Origin: Pomphorhynchus laevis | Taxonomy: Eukaryota > Acanthocephala > Palaeacanthocephala > Echinorhynchida > Pomphorhynchidae | Assembly (NCBI GenBank): GCA_012934845.2 | Contig: WNNJ02003239.1 | Location: 1-64,000 of the forward strand | Length of the DNA stretch: 64,000 nt | Direction: 5' to 3' | Shown here: positions 47,601 to 62,600 of the stretch, one piece after another | Position numbering within the stretch: position 1 is the first letter of the stretch | How the letters are laid out: every line of letters starts with the position of its first letter | Translations under genes and position numbers: made by a program | Notes under the pieces: model-generated | Databases searched by the model: none | Told to the model about the DNA's origin: nothing | What the model saw: the letters and a program-made list of their open reading frames with translations, nothing else

Positions 47601-50600
47601 TAAGGATGAAACCTTACGCATGTCAGAAAGCAACAACTAATGATCGCAAAAACTCAAAAATAACGTTCTAAGTTTAATAGTGATGACAATATAAGAGCCA
47701 ATTTGCGGGTAACCCGTAAATTGTAATTGTCTGTAAATGAAAATGAAAAAATATGTATAATACTATTATACATATTTGTGCTACTGATGGTATAATTGAT
47801 GTGTTCTATGCCCATTTCGATGCTTTTCATTTACCTGTTAATTCGTAAACATTAACATTCTTGATGCATGACGACTCTGACAAGACGGTAGTGAACACTT
47901 CGAATAAAACAGTCGGTGTGTTGATCTTGGTTCTTTTTCCATAGCAAATAATATTTTCTTTTGGATAATTTAATGAATAGTTAAAACGTGTTCTGTAAAT
48001 TCTGTTATCTGCATGTGCGAAATTATCGAAGAAATCCGGTAATTCTGTGTAGATTAATGATGTTTGATTCGAGAGTATTAGATTCTTAGGTGTGTTACAG
48101 GCTAGAATATATTCAGTTGATAAAATTGCTAAAAAGTTCGGACGAAATTTTGAGAGGATTCTATTTTGAAACAGGCATTTATGATGACCTGGAAATTTTA
48201 TTTTTTCTCGTAGTTCTTAATTTCTATTTCGATAGCATCATGGCATTTCCCCATTGCTTTCTTTCTCACTGTTCAGTTATCAACAATTAATGATGACATT
48301 GATGGCTTTGTTATCGTTAGGCGATTAGGACAGGCGATAAAATTCAAGAAATCCAATTTTCTAAGCTTGTCTTACAATTGTACTATTACAATTATCCGAT
48401 TCAGTTGTCTTGAGATTACGTTAACTAGTCGAGGACTAAGCACACCAAATGGATTAAGTGTAAAGTACCGTCTAGGTTTTCGACTACTTGTTTACAATTT
48501 TCTGTTAGTTTCAATACAGCACTGAGATTTTTCAGTATCTCCGGTATGAATGTGATTTGGAGTGATCTTATTATCGTCAACTTATTAAAGTTTCTTTATT
48601 CTTGATAGCTTGGCTTATAAAAGAATACAATCAAGTTTAGCATTTACAAAAAATTAAAAAGTATAGCATTCAAATTTTAGCAATTGTTCTCTTTGCTACG
48701 ACATCGGCGTTTAATAATAGCCGAGTTAACTGACAGATCATTGTACCGTGTATTTAATGAGTCAGTGTATTTGATAATTTGACTTTTAATCAAGTAAACG
48801 GTACAAATGTTTATTAATTATAAAATGCCTTTTTTCGATTTTTCTTCAAAATGTTAAAAATAGAGTCTAGGTTGCACAAATTAAATCACACACCTTTCAT
48901 AGTAATGTGTTTACCAATAGAATCCACAACTGATTCTGGTATATTCTTTATTCGTACCAATTCATCTCTTACTTCTGACCAAGGACGCTGAAAATCATTT
49001 ATAGAAGAAAATAAAACAAAAATATCCTTAATGAAAATTACATTTAAAGAATCGCATAATATTTTCATTTAATTTCTTAAAATACGGAAATAAACATCGA
49101 ATTCATTAGATTTTTTAAACATCGAATTCATTAGATTACTAATCTCCGGGAATAAAGAAGTATTACTTATACGCTTTTGCATCGATAACGTAGGGATTAA
49201 GCACGACATAAAAATTGTTCAAAGCCCTGTATGCAGACGATCTTGTCTAATCACCGGGAATTATACGCTTTTGCATCGATAATGTAGGGATTAAGCACGA
49301 CATAAAAATTGTTCAAAGCCCTGTATGCAGACGATCTTGTCATACTTTCGAACGACATACACGCTTCCCAATAGGCCCTTAACATCTCTATCTGATTTTT
49401 GTCATATCAACCAGCTTCATATAAACATTCCAAAATCAAAGATTATCAAATTCCGCAAGGGAGGTCTCTGCGGCATTATGACAAAATGCAACTTGATAAC
49501 AGCCACTTGATTTCTGCCTGAATTATACGTATCTAGGTATATTTTTCTCATATCTAAATGGTCATTTACATCTCATTTACAGTTGAGTATACATCTCTTG
49601 CCAAAAATATCGGATCTTTGTCTTTCGAAAGAGAACTTCGTTATTTTTAAATAATGCTTCTTTCTATCATTCAATATGGCCTACCTGCATTTTGGTATGA
49701 TCTCACTGCCAATAATTTAGCTCTAATAGACAAATGTCAATGGCGATTCAACAAACGAGTTGTTAGCGTTTCACCAAAATAATCATCAATAGTATCTGCT
49801 CTTTGCAACGTACCACCTTGTTCTCTTTACTTGAGGCGACTACTCCATTTACCCATCACCCCTTCTCTTCATTATCATCTTGACGTTTTTAAAACCAAAA
49901 AAGAAGCAATTGATTCTGATTTTTACGCTTCTCAAGTTTTCACCCAAGCTAGTTGGAAATATCCTCTATCGACAAAGCGATCGCTTATATGGAGAGCCTC
50001 ATTACATGGCTATCATGATAAATATTGTAAAATACTTATCACCTGTCACGAACGTTCCTCAAATTGTACATGTATCTTCTGCTTTCAACATTGCTTCTCA
50101 ATATCTCACTTATTCACCTGCCCACATCTAAGCCAATTAAGTCTTAAGGAAATTGATTGTCTTCGTCTCTCTCTTAGACAAATTACTTTCTAATATCGAA
50201 CATACACATTTATTCTACATTTCATGTAAATTTGCAAACCTGAATGATCAACACTACCCTTCCTCCAGTACTCTATTGTCAAACTACATACCGAATTTCA
50301 ACACGGATAATTGAACTTTTATTTCTTATAAATATTATCGTTTACTCAATGTACAGGATCCCCGTTTTTAGATGCATATTTCATGTTTATTTATGTAAAT
50401 TTTTTGCCCAAAGCCGAAAGGCGAAGTGGCTTTAATAAATTTTCTCTGCATATATAATAGTAGTATAATATACTATAATATACTACTATAATATCGTAAC
50501 CGGAACAAATTATCGTAACTGATTTTGCTGGTGAACAACTAAACCCGTTTATTAACTGATGCATATATAACTGATTAAAGCCAAAGGTACTTGTATTTAA

Positions 50601-53600
50601 GCCAAAGCCAAAGGTACTTGATCAAAGCCAACTTATATTTCTGAATATAAGTACCTAAATAAGTACCTACTTATATTTCTGAACATAAGTATTTCTGAAT
50701 AATATTTTTCTGGTAGGATCGATAACTTAAATTCTTAGACTTGAGGATCTTTTTTATTATAATCCTTTTTTATGTATAAAAAATATACTGTTAGAATATA
50801 CTCAGGTTACTAAAATATGTTTATACCAATGATATGGACTTAATTTTTTAAAGAAGCACCTATGAATAATTATAATCAATTATCAATAATAATTTCTTGT
50901 GACTTTAATTCATAAACTGCAGGTAATTTCTATTAACATTTAGGGGTAGTCAAAGTATATAATGTTGATTTAATGTACTTATATTTCTGAATGAAACAAA
51001 GATCTAAATTTTTAATATTTCGACACATTTCGAAAGAAGCACTAAATAATTTACAAATTTTAATAGAAGTAAAGAATTTTGTAAGATTAGATAATAAAAA
51101 AGGTTTTAATGTGGATATAAAATAAAATGTTTGAAATATAAATAATTAATATAATAAAAAAAATGTACAAATATTTTACAATTTATTTTAAAAATTTTTA
51201 AACTTTACAAATTTTTATTTATAAGAAAAATAAAAAAGTATTCGTAGTCTATAAAGTATATAAAGTCTGTGAATGAAAGGACGGAAAACATAATACAAGA
51301 ACAGAAGAAAAATTTTAAATTATATTAAAAAGAGGATAGAACCTTTTACCAAAGTTTAGATGGGATCATCACAAAGATGATTATTACAAAACGATCTTTA
51401 AGTCCACAGGCGATCACAAAAGTGATTCGGCAGTTTATTTTAAAGTATGCCGCCGGATTGCAGAGTGATACGGCATTATAGAAGTTACTATTTTGTGTTT
51501 GTACTTTTTACTAATCACGCCGAAACTTTTTAGTTCCTGCCAAACAAATATAAAAAACAATGAAAAAAAACATAATAGAAATTATTTTTATCTCGACGTG
51601 GTTCTTTAAATTTAAATATATAAACGGTTCTTTAAATATAAACGCATTATATACCTTATCCAACTTGTCGATTGACGAGCAAACACTTTTTAACTTATCC
51701 TGATCTACACCGCAAACATATAATATGCCCTCGAGAAGTCGTCTGTGATTGACCTATAATAAAAAATAAAAATCATATATATAATATAATTTATAATATT
51801 TATATAATATATAATAATATAGAATAATAAAGTATAATAAAAATATAAAAAAAACCATTTAATATTTTATTACAAAATATTTAACTACACTTCAAGAAAA
51901 TGTGTAAGAACAAAATCTTCAATAACCATTTCTTATATCGGTATATAGAGAGAGTAAAATACTATCGAAATACTATAATTTTTCTAAAGATAATTTTTAC
52001 ATTGAACTGTGTAAACTTCTTTTAGCGACGTCAGTTGTCCAATTCGGAAAAACTAACGATTCAACTGTTAAAAAATGGTCAAATAAAAAAGGAGTATCGG
52101 TCGGTGTTAAATCAGTAGTAAATGGTAAACCAACACCATTACCATACTATGCAATGATATTAAAGCACCAATATTATTACATAGTATGTCAATTCTTAAA
52201 ATTTCATTATTTAATGTATTATAATTAATATTAGAATTGATATGCATGAATGTTCATGCAAAAAATGTTTTTTGTAAATTTAAATGTCATCTTTACGATA
52301 TAAATTAATAGTAGTTTTTGTTAATGTTAATTTAATGTTCATATCTAGATATACACCTTCTTTATCATCAATATTAGTTTTATTAAGAATAAGGCTATCT
52401 GGATAAATTTGTTCACTAATTGAATAAAAATTGCTAGAATAAAATACACATATATCATCAATGTATCGAAACAAATATTTCATATATTTATATTGTTTAG
52501 ATTTACTTTTTACACAGTTATGAACAAATTCATATTCTATAAAGCTTAAAAACAAGTCAGCTATAATTGGGTTACTATTACCACCCATTGAAACACCTTT
52601 TACTTGTCTAAATATAGATGTCCCTACTTTTAAATAATTTTGATTTATCAAAATATTTAAGGATTCTATTAATTCAATTTTATCCGTATATTTATATTTA
52701 CTTGATGGTTTAATTTTTGTTAGATAGGTGTTATTGTTATTATAACATATATATGTATATCTTTTTCCGAATATAAGATTAATTAATTTTACTAACGCTT
52801 CTTTAATATCGGCTAAATCTAGATTTATATAAAGCGTACTAAAATCGTACGTATTTATATTCTGAAAGTTTATTCCTTTTGTGTGTTCTAAAAATTCTTT
52901 TGTAGAATTAATAGTGAAATAGTGTTTTATACCAATATTAATTTCGATTACCTTGCAATATTTTTTATAGTGTGCTTTAATTACTTTAAGTATTTTATTC
53001 ATATAGACAGAAAGTGGTTTTATTGTACATTTAAACGCACTACATATGAACCTAGGTTTTATTGGATTTTTATGTAATTTTGGTTTCCAATATAATATAG
53101 GTATAGTTTTATTATCTAATTCAACCTTTATACCCTTTTTATCCATTATAGAACAGTGACTTGTAATAATTGTTTCAAAACTCAACTCACTACGTTCATA
53201 TGTTGGATTTACATTTAAATCATTAGAATTAACCTCTTTCATTAGTATATTATAATAAAGCTTTTTGCATATGAAGACAAAGTTATTACTAACTTTATCA
53301 ATAGTTGTTATTATATAGTTATCCTTTAATTTAGTAAGTTCTTTATACATATCTTTATTAATTTTATCTTTCCTTTTGTAATTGTTTGTTATTTTCATTT
53401 TATTTTTAATTTTTTCTTATTATTTTAATAAGAAAATATTATTAAATTACAAATTGTAATTTAATCACTTATATTCTTAAGTCATTAAATTCTAATTTTA
53501 TTATTTTTACTATTTATTATTATTTTTTATTGTTTATTATTATTTTATTATTGTAAATCGATATTTATGAAACAAAATAAATTGAAATTCTAATTGAATT

Positions 53601-56600
53601 GTTCCTAACGAATTTAAATTCAATATTAAAAATTTATAAAACTTTTTAATAATATTTTTTCTTAAAACACAGTTCCATTCGTGTTTTTTTATTTTTAAAC
53701 TAAATAATTTTATATTTATTTAATAAAAACTAATATATATAAACTAATTATAAGATAAGATTAATAAAAATAAGATTAAAAGAAATTATAAGATTTATAC
53801 GATAAGATTAATTAAAAACGATGAATATTTTATTATTTACTTCGTTTTTAATTATGAATGAAACATCAACTTCCTAGAACCTAAAAATTAAGAAATTTTG
53901 AAAAACCTCCTGGAATTTTGTGGTTTAAGAAGTACGTAATGTATTTTATTATTTACATCGTTTTTAATTATGAATGAAACATCAACTTCCTAGAACCTAA
54001 AAATTAAGAAATTTTGAAAAACCTCCTGGAATTTTGTGGTTTAAGAAGTACGTAATGTATTTTATTATTTACATCGTTTTTTAATTATGAATGAAACATC
54101 AACTTCCTAGAACCTAAAATCTAAAGAAATTTTGAAAAAACCTCCTGGAATTTTGTGGTTTAAGAAGTACGTAATGTATTTTATTATTCACATCGTTTTT
54201 TAATTATGAATGAAACATCAACTTCCTAGAACCTAAAATCTAAAGAAATTTTGAAAAAACCTCCTGGAATTTTGTGGTTTAAGAAGTACGTAATGAATGT
54301 CATGTGTGATTTTGATAAAAGCAAAAATGAGTTTTGATTATAAAGCATTTCACAGAATTTTTTTGAATTTAAAAAATTGAATTTAAATTATGTTCTAAAA
54401 TATTTTAAACTTACTAATTTTCATTCGTACAGTCTACACAAATATTTAAACATCAAAAATGCCGACAGTCAAAGGTCGAGGTTATTAGACCTCGACCTTA
54501 TATGTTAGACCAGATGTAAATTCAACAAAATCAAATGTTGTTTTAATTTTTATTGTGTTTGTTTTAAATTAAATATTTTTATAAAAAATTTATTATTAAT
54601 AAAATTGATTAAATTATTAGTAAAATTTTTATTGCAAAGTTGCTAATTATCGTTATGGAAAACGTTTACCTTTATAATAAAGTTAATGTTAAGCTTTTCT
54701 AGCGCTTCGACGACTAAAAGGAGACATTCACTATCTGGAACCATTCTGTCGTAGTCACCAGCGATATCAAAATCCTATCTAGTCGTATCATTAATGTAAA
54801 TTCACATATTCTATAGAAAATTGAGTACTTACAAACTGAAAAAACTCTCGTAAACGACCGCGATTCATTTTAGGATTATCTCTTCTGAACACTTTACCAT
54901 ACTGGAAGCGACGCATATTTACAATTTTGTTCGATGCCAAATATCTTGCAAATGGAACCTTTAAAAATATGATCTTTAACTTTTATAACTTTTTACTTTT
55001 AGCTACTTTTATTTTAATTCTAAATTGCATTTAAGTATTTATATGTTTATTCATCCATATGTTTTTGGTGAAGCATCCCGAGAGTGCAAATCAAAAAATA
55101 ATGTTATTGATATTCCAGCTGTACCCGCAGCCCTTTTCAATTGCGTTTTTAATTCTTTGTTTTATATCTAATCACTTTATACAAAATTATCTGAATAATT
55201 TTGTATTTTTTAGTAATTCCACAGCGATTTACTAAAAAATTATAAACGAAAATTATAAAATATAAAAAATTATAGATAAAAGCTAATGATAAGTATAGCA
55301 CAAAACATCATGTAATAAGTGATTTTTTAGCTGATATTTTGGTTGTTAATGTTTTTATGCGATAATTTTACTGTTTGAGCGCTTTATGATTTAAAAGCAT
55401 CATTTAGTTAAAAACTAAAAGCATCACTTAGTAAAACACAAAATAACATTCAGTAAAACACATTAATTTGCATAGTCAAAAACAGAAAGAAATTAGACGG
55501 TTTATAGTCCGATTTATTATTAGCCATTTAGTTGGACTCACGATCCATAAAAATGCTTCTTCTATTATACGTGTTAACTATTTGCTTTCGTAATGCAACA
55601 CAATAGTGTTCTGAAAATCAACTGTATGATTAAGTGATGTACAATGTTGAGCAATGTTACTGGAAACAGTTCCTTTTTGTAGATTATAGACTGTTGCTTG
55701 ATTCTTTCAGAAAATATATCGTCCAGTCTGGCCAATATAGACACAGTCACAATCCAAGCAACGAATTTTATACACAATTGACTCTAATATTTAAAAGCTT
55801 TAGGCTTCAATAAGTTATGCATTTTTAGGCAATTTTCTTTTAAAAATGCAAACTGTTAACGTTAATGTTTTGTTTTGCTTCATTATGTGATATTTTTACT
55901 TTTTGAGCGGTTTCTTTTATTGTATATTTTTTCTTACTTTTATCCATTTTGTGGAGAGGCACAGCATATATTATTCATATATTATTGTTCATATTATTTT
56001 AATGTGCACAAAATGAGTAAATTTTGCATGTCGGAGCGTTCAAAGAACTCAATGAAAACTAATTTTCCTGCCAATGCAATAAATGAGGTAAGTGGAGATT
56101 TAGCTTCTCTTAAATATATTCCGGAGGGAGAACTCCCCCGGTACCAAAATTATCCAACCTGGTGATTATCAGACTTTTGGTGCCTCTGGAAAGACAAAAC
56201 ATGTTCAATGTTTTTATAAGAGGCTTTGCCGATCGATTTAAAAAAAAGGATATTGTTCAATGCTATTAAATATTATGAATCTGAGATTAAAATCTCATTC
56301 TGCACTCCTAATCTGGCAATGTCGTACGTCGACTACTTTAAAAAAGAGCATTCGGAACAAGGTATAATTGCTTCCAAACCAATCCTGGCAACAATAAAGA
56401 TAAATAATATGCCCACATACATTTCAGAATAAGATATATCAGCCCTAGAAACTGATTACAAAATCTCTAACGTGCGCTTTATAAAAGGGATTAAAGGCTT
56501 CCCCATTCCCGTGGCGTTCTGCAATGCCCCGGTTGATGAAGCTCTAAAACTATCGATTTCGACATGCAATCCTTTTATGGGGTATAATTTGAGATTTTCA

Positions 56601-59600
56601 ATAATCGAAACCGACTCACTAACGTACCCTCACTGCAACAATTGCCATCAGTGGGGGCATTGGTCTGCTGGCTGTTCTCTACCCCATAAGTGCGGCGTGT
56701 GTGGTACAACTGCTATACATCCTGAGAAGTGCGAAAGTAAGCCATTTTGCGCAAGCTGCGGTGGTAAGCACCTCGCATGGTCAAAAAAGTGTAAAATCTT
56801 TAAGGCGTAACAAAAGAGACACAGGGGTGTGACAGCAAAACCGACTAGCTTCGTGGAAGCTGTCTCGTCTAACAAGAAAGACGACAGGATGCTGGATACG
56901 GAAATCCTGAAACTTATTGAAATGCAACATCAGGCATCAATGATTCAACTTGAAAAATTGGTTCAAAAATTGGTGGGTCAATTAGCGGAATCTTTCCGTT
57001 CTCCTCCTTCTGGGAAGACCAACAATATTAAGAAGTCACCAAAATCTAAGGAACGAAACAGGTCAGCGCTGAGCATAGCCGCTCTGAAGCTTGTTCGGAA
57101 GGATTCGATCTGGGCTATGGCTAACGAGGGAAATGAAGATATCGCCAGTGGGCAAGCGACTCCATTTGTCGTGACGGGAAGCGGTAAAGGCAACCTTTCC
57201 GCCTCTAGTTGCGACTAGGTGGAGGGCGTCCTAATTCGGTAACACTTACGCAATGGGAAGTAATCAAGGGCCTTTTTCACTTAATATCCTTCAGTGGAAT
57301 TCGGAGGTGCTTCCGCCCTTAGCCTTCTATCTGGTAGAGATGCAGATGTTATAGTCCTTCAGGAGACGCGGTCTATCCGTCTCCCCCAGGATATTACTCG
57401 ATTTATCCCTAAGCACATCTACACCCACTTTACTCCTTACATAACCCCCTCACTCCTCTTCATCTCAAGGTCTTTTAACCCTAGTGAAAAGCTCCTTAAG
57501 ATCATCCCTCCTATTAAACTACTCTTGTCCAGCCCTATCTTGTTTAGCTATATCACTTTGTAAGAACGGTAAGCGTATAAGCATAGCTAATGTCCAATGC
57601 CCCCACTGATGTTCGGCCAGGAGAAATTCACAAGAACCGTGACCTCCTGGATCGAATATTAGTCAGCGGTTATGACATGCTACTTGGTGACTTCAACGAC
57701 GGAACAGGTCGTTAGATTAATGCAGCACTCCGCAGAGCAAGGATCGACTATCTTATTCATAAACCACCTTCCCCCACCTTTCATTGATCTACAACAAATT
57801 CTCTCTTCGACATATTACTGCTACATAAGATGTGGTTCTTGAAACCCATTTGCACCAAGCAGTCGCGTCAACAACAGACCACCTCTCATGACCTAATTCG
57901 CTGGCGGCTAGAGGACGATACGTTGCTTAGAAGGTTTCACTTTGACCCTATTAGAGTGGCCTTCTTTCAGGCAGCAATCAAACTTTTCCCCTGAATTGGA
58001 ATTGAGAGTTTGACCGAATTTAATTCCTACCTCTCATCGCAAGCTACCGCGATCCTTTCGACTACCTATAAAGGTCAAATATACAATCCTACTCCAACAA
58101 AGCTCAAGGTCCTAGCTAAAATGTTACACCTTCCCAATCTCTCTGTTTCCGCCAGACATATCCTCTCGAATGAATATTGGAGCTCTAGATATAGGCTCCA
58201 GCTGAGCAGGGATAGGGCAAGCATTGCTCACCTAAACCCTTCTCAGGCTTCCTTCTGGAAGATATTCAAGAAGGAGAAGTTTGTTTGCTGGAAGGATAGC
58301 GCCTTGGTTTGGATTGGTAGCATATGCCTTGACAAAGTTATAGAGGAGTAACTTTCCTTACATAATTATGGAGCCACTCAATCTCCCCAAGCAATCCCAC
58401 CTTGGTGTGACTTCAGGAGTAGGGACTTATCTGTTACAGATATCCTCAACTCCTGGGGATCACACCCGGGCACCTCCAAATCCCACGCGCAACTCACCAC
58501 TCGTGTCTGTCAGATTTTGACATACAGGTAGAGAAATGAGGTCGCCATCACAATGCTATTAGCCTCCCTGTCTGACATAGCGGACATCAACATCAGCCGT
58601 CGAGTTTTTTTTACCTAAAAAGAGATTAATCACTTGTCCAAAAGAACTGCGGCCCATCTCGATTCAAAACGCCATCATATCCCTATACGAGAAAGCGCTT
58701 GCGCGTAGGATCCGCGTTCATTTATGTAGGCGTAATTTGATCCCACCGAGTTTTCATGGGTTTGTCAAAGGGCGCTCGGTCCATTCAGCAATTGGTGAGG
58801 TGCATCAATTTTGTCAGGATAATAGTCATCAGCTTGCTGTTGCTGTTTTTCTTGATTTTTCAGCTGCATTTGACCGGATCTCAATTCCCTTCGTTATCTC
58901 CTCTCTCAGGTCCCTCGGGTTGCCTGCGAGAATTGTTAACAGGGTGGAGATATTGTTGTACACCAAGCGGTTTTACTATGAAGATGACCCTGATGCGCGT
59001 CAGTTCTACCCTATTACGGGTGTACCTCAAAGATCCCCACTTTCTCCTATCTTATATCTTGCTGCATCCATTGTACTATTTAAGAATTTTAAACGTGATC
59101 AACATCTAGTGGTATATGCTGATGATACCACAGCCTTGTTCTCTGGACGCTGGTGCAAAGATGTAATCTCTGACATCAGCCTTTCATTTTAAGATTAAAA
59201 GATCAGTTGCCCCCCCCATCCAATCTTATTTTAAACCCCTCTAAATCGCAGGTGGTAGTCTTTAATGGCGTTCCTGTTACCAAAAAGAAACTTAAGAGAC
59301 TAGCACTCTCTGCACTCTCCTCAATTTTGCAGCATCAACCACTCCCCATCTTCACGAGTCGAGTAAAATATCTGGGGTTCACCGTTACAGTGAATTGGTC
59401 GGCGAAAGCTGACATGGATAGACTTAAACGTATCCTGAAGAAAGCTAGGTGGGCTCTGAAACGGGATCAGCATCTGTCATTGAATGGGATAACCCAAGTG
59501 CGCCTCTGGGGTACTTGGGCTATCTCGGGATTAGTCTTCTCACGAGGACGTCCCCCAGAACAAAGACTAAGGTTTCTCAAGCTCCTCATCTCGAGATTAC

Positions 59601-62600
59601 CAACCATAGTCCGCCTTGACTGAACTCTTAGGTGTGTGAGAGACCCCGAATGGTTCAGTCAGAGGGCGGCGTGCTGGTGCGGCCGAGGGGCTCAGATCCC
59701 TCTGAACCTGAGGCCGTGAATATAAGTTGAAGATTCAATACTCGTCGTGAACGGCTTCTATTTAAAGTTGTCTTTTGCATGTTTTTGTTTCTTAAGTTTT
59801 TATCGGTTAAATAGTTATTAATAAAACCCTTACTTACTTATTTTAATGTGCAAAGCTGTAACAAGTTTCCTTATGATGGCAGTTGCCAATTAAATATTGA
59901 ATAATATTTTTCATGTTTGATTTTCCATGGTCACATTTGCAATAAACATAAACGTTTAAAACTTTTTATATTAACATAAGGAAAAACGATGCACATACGG
60001 TAAGATCGTAACGAAGCGAAAGTCGTTCACCCTCAAAATCTTCTAAATTATATATAAGTTTTTGCTCCTCTCCGTATTTACTGTCGAGTACTTCCTGAAG
60101 AACAATTTCGCAAAGTCAATTCATAATTTAAATGAAAAATTCAAATTTATTTAGTATCAATAGAGCATATCTATATAAAACGAAAATTAAATTTGGATAA
60201 ATCAAACACATTTTAAACAGTTAAAACCAAACAAGTCATTTGCGTTTTTGTTTATAAAGACAAATACTTAAATATCGATTATTTAATATATCGATTTTTT
60301 TGACATTTATTTCATACTTATTTAATTGTTAAGTGATGTGATGCTATTAAATTAAAAATATTATTAATAAACAATTTATATTATTAAATAATTATCAAAA
60401 AATTTTGTTTTAAGCAAAATAATATACCGTTTAACAAAACAGAGATGACATATATAATAGACATTTAAATTTTAGATAAATTTCATTTCAAATGCGATAA
60501 CTACTCATAATATTCAGTAGAATATCGAATCATATCTCAGTGTGTTGCTCATTTAATGCTATTTCACTGTTTGCAGATAAGTTTAATGAAGCTACCAGTT
60601 TAGCATTACAATTTATTAAACTTGGATTTCAACGATGCAATCAGCTGCAGGATTTGTGAACAATTTTCAAGCTATATCTAACTGACACTGCCACTTGGCT
60701 AAGTACATAAAACCAAGCAAGCTTAATGCGATTCCCTGGGACCCGGATGCCTTAAATGTTTGGAGATAATGGTTGCATACATTCGAATGGTTCATGTAAT
60801 ATCTGAACGCATCTGACAACGAGAAGTTGAGAATTTTGTACAATTTTGTTTCTGCATCCTTATTCAAATCATTACATACATGTATTCATCATCGGGCTTA
60901 GATAAAACAAGATAATAGAACGGTTACTTAAACGCTGTGTTTGATTTTCAATAGCGTGAACTCAAGCAGAAGCCGTTGAACAGACCGAACGCCATACAGC
61001 ATAGATGGAACTGATACTGAAACTCGGCAGTTTCTTGAAACTACCCAACTATTAGGGGCTGACTTGACCGATACCAGTAACACAAGTCTCATTACGGGTA
61101 ACATTGTATCAGATTATTTAGCAAATATCACTGCTGCACTAAACATTTCGAAACCTTTGAAGTGTTCTTTCTGTGGTAGCACAAATAGGCATATGCGTGT
61201 TAAATGTTCATTGAAAAACTTCCAATGTAAACATGTAAAAAAGAGATACATTGCGCGGGTATGCCAGTTAGAAGCTGTAATAAATATTAAATGGTTGTTA
61301 TAGCATCTGCCATGCGTTCGTCCCATTCAACGATACCAATGTTCCTCTAAGATATATCAGTTTATTTCTTAGTTGACATAGGCGAAACAATTAGTTTTAT
61401 TTATACGTCCAATGATGATGCATATAGAAGTTTTTATCTTTGAAATACACGTCCCCTGTCACATAACTAGGAATTATGGTTGTTTGCATAACCAGGAATC
61501 TCGAAGCCTGGTTATGCAAACAAAAGGTTTGATCAATCTCAATGTAAATATCAAGGATAGAGCATACTTACAAGTAACGTTTCATATTTTAAACGATTTG
61601 TGCACTGACTGCATAGTGAATCAAGAGTTCTCGCGACAACATGAATCAATTACGTTAAACTTCAAAAGTTCAAGTCCACCACTTTGTACTGCAGCTCTTT
61701 CTGAATTAAAGAACAAACTCGCATCTTTGCTTTTAACTCATCAAAGTGAAAGATGATAATTACAAAGTCCCTTTGATGTTAAATTCCCGAATCAAATTTT
61801 ATCCAGAGGAAATCGATTGACTGGTGCTAGAAGGTATAATTCGACCATATTTTATCCACACCGTGGAATAGTTTGGATTCGGTTTAGCAATGTTGCTTCT
61901 TGAACAGGGGGATGGAATTTGTGTCTAAGATCAAAGTTACGAACCAAAACCTGACTGTTTGATGTAAATCAGTGTGTACGACTATACGGCGAAGATACTT
62001 TTCGTGAATATGTGAATATGCGATCATGATGACACCACCCAATAGCAGGACACAAGAAAGCTCGAATTGAGTAGAAAGCTAATGCCAGTTAAACTTCAAA
62101 AAATAGTTGATCTTAAATGAATACGTTGAAACGAATTGTAAATGTTGTGAGTGTATTTTTACGTTACTTTAAATGAATAAGCTGCTTGATGAAAATACCT
62201 TGGAATCTGATAGGAAGCGAGCGAAACGTAGATATAAATATCTTGGCAAATACGACTTATCGTGATTGTTAATTCAACTGATAAGGAAAGAATGTTGTAC
62301 TCACCTTTTGTGCTAACTGATTTATCGCTATTTTACTGTTTTTATATAGGTGCAATAAAGCTAGCAGTTTAGAATTACAGCTACTTAATACTATTTTAAA
62401 TAGAATGGATATTAAACAATATTTTAGCGACTAAATAAATTAATAAATTAGTAAATTATAAATTAGATTAAACAATATTTTATATTATTTATAAATTATA
62501 AATGCAGCATTTTAAGTCCATTAACATCACTTGATCATTTTTAGATTTTTTTAAATTTTCGGTTTAAAATAACTTTTGAATGATACGTTTCATACGCATT

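Larger units (their letters stand above)
56009..59837 (+). mobile_element. APE-type LINE, copy 2 (full length, 15-bp TSD)
   Basis: 3.83-kb element in HARS intron 3, antisense to the gene, flanked by an exact 15-bp duplication. Contents: ORF1 with three zinc knuckles, ORF2 with endonuclease and RT, 3' UTR and a short TTAC-type tail (CCCTTACTTACTTA) instead of poly(A). It matches copy 1 (990-4,872). The clade is R1/I/Jockey-like by RT. Both ORFs carry a small number of frame breaks, fewer than copy 1, so this is the younger copy. It gives the best definition of both ends of this family. Confidence 0.9.

Noticed and set aside
53826-54297. Tandem units as a CRISPR array
   Set aside because: No unique spacers; the whole 117-bp unit repeats, and the context is a eukaryotic intron.
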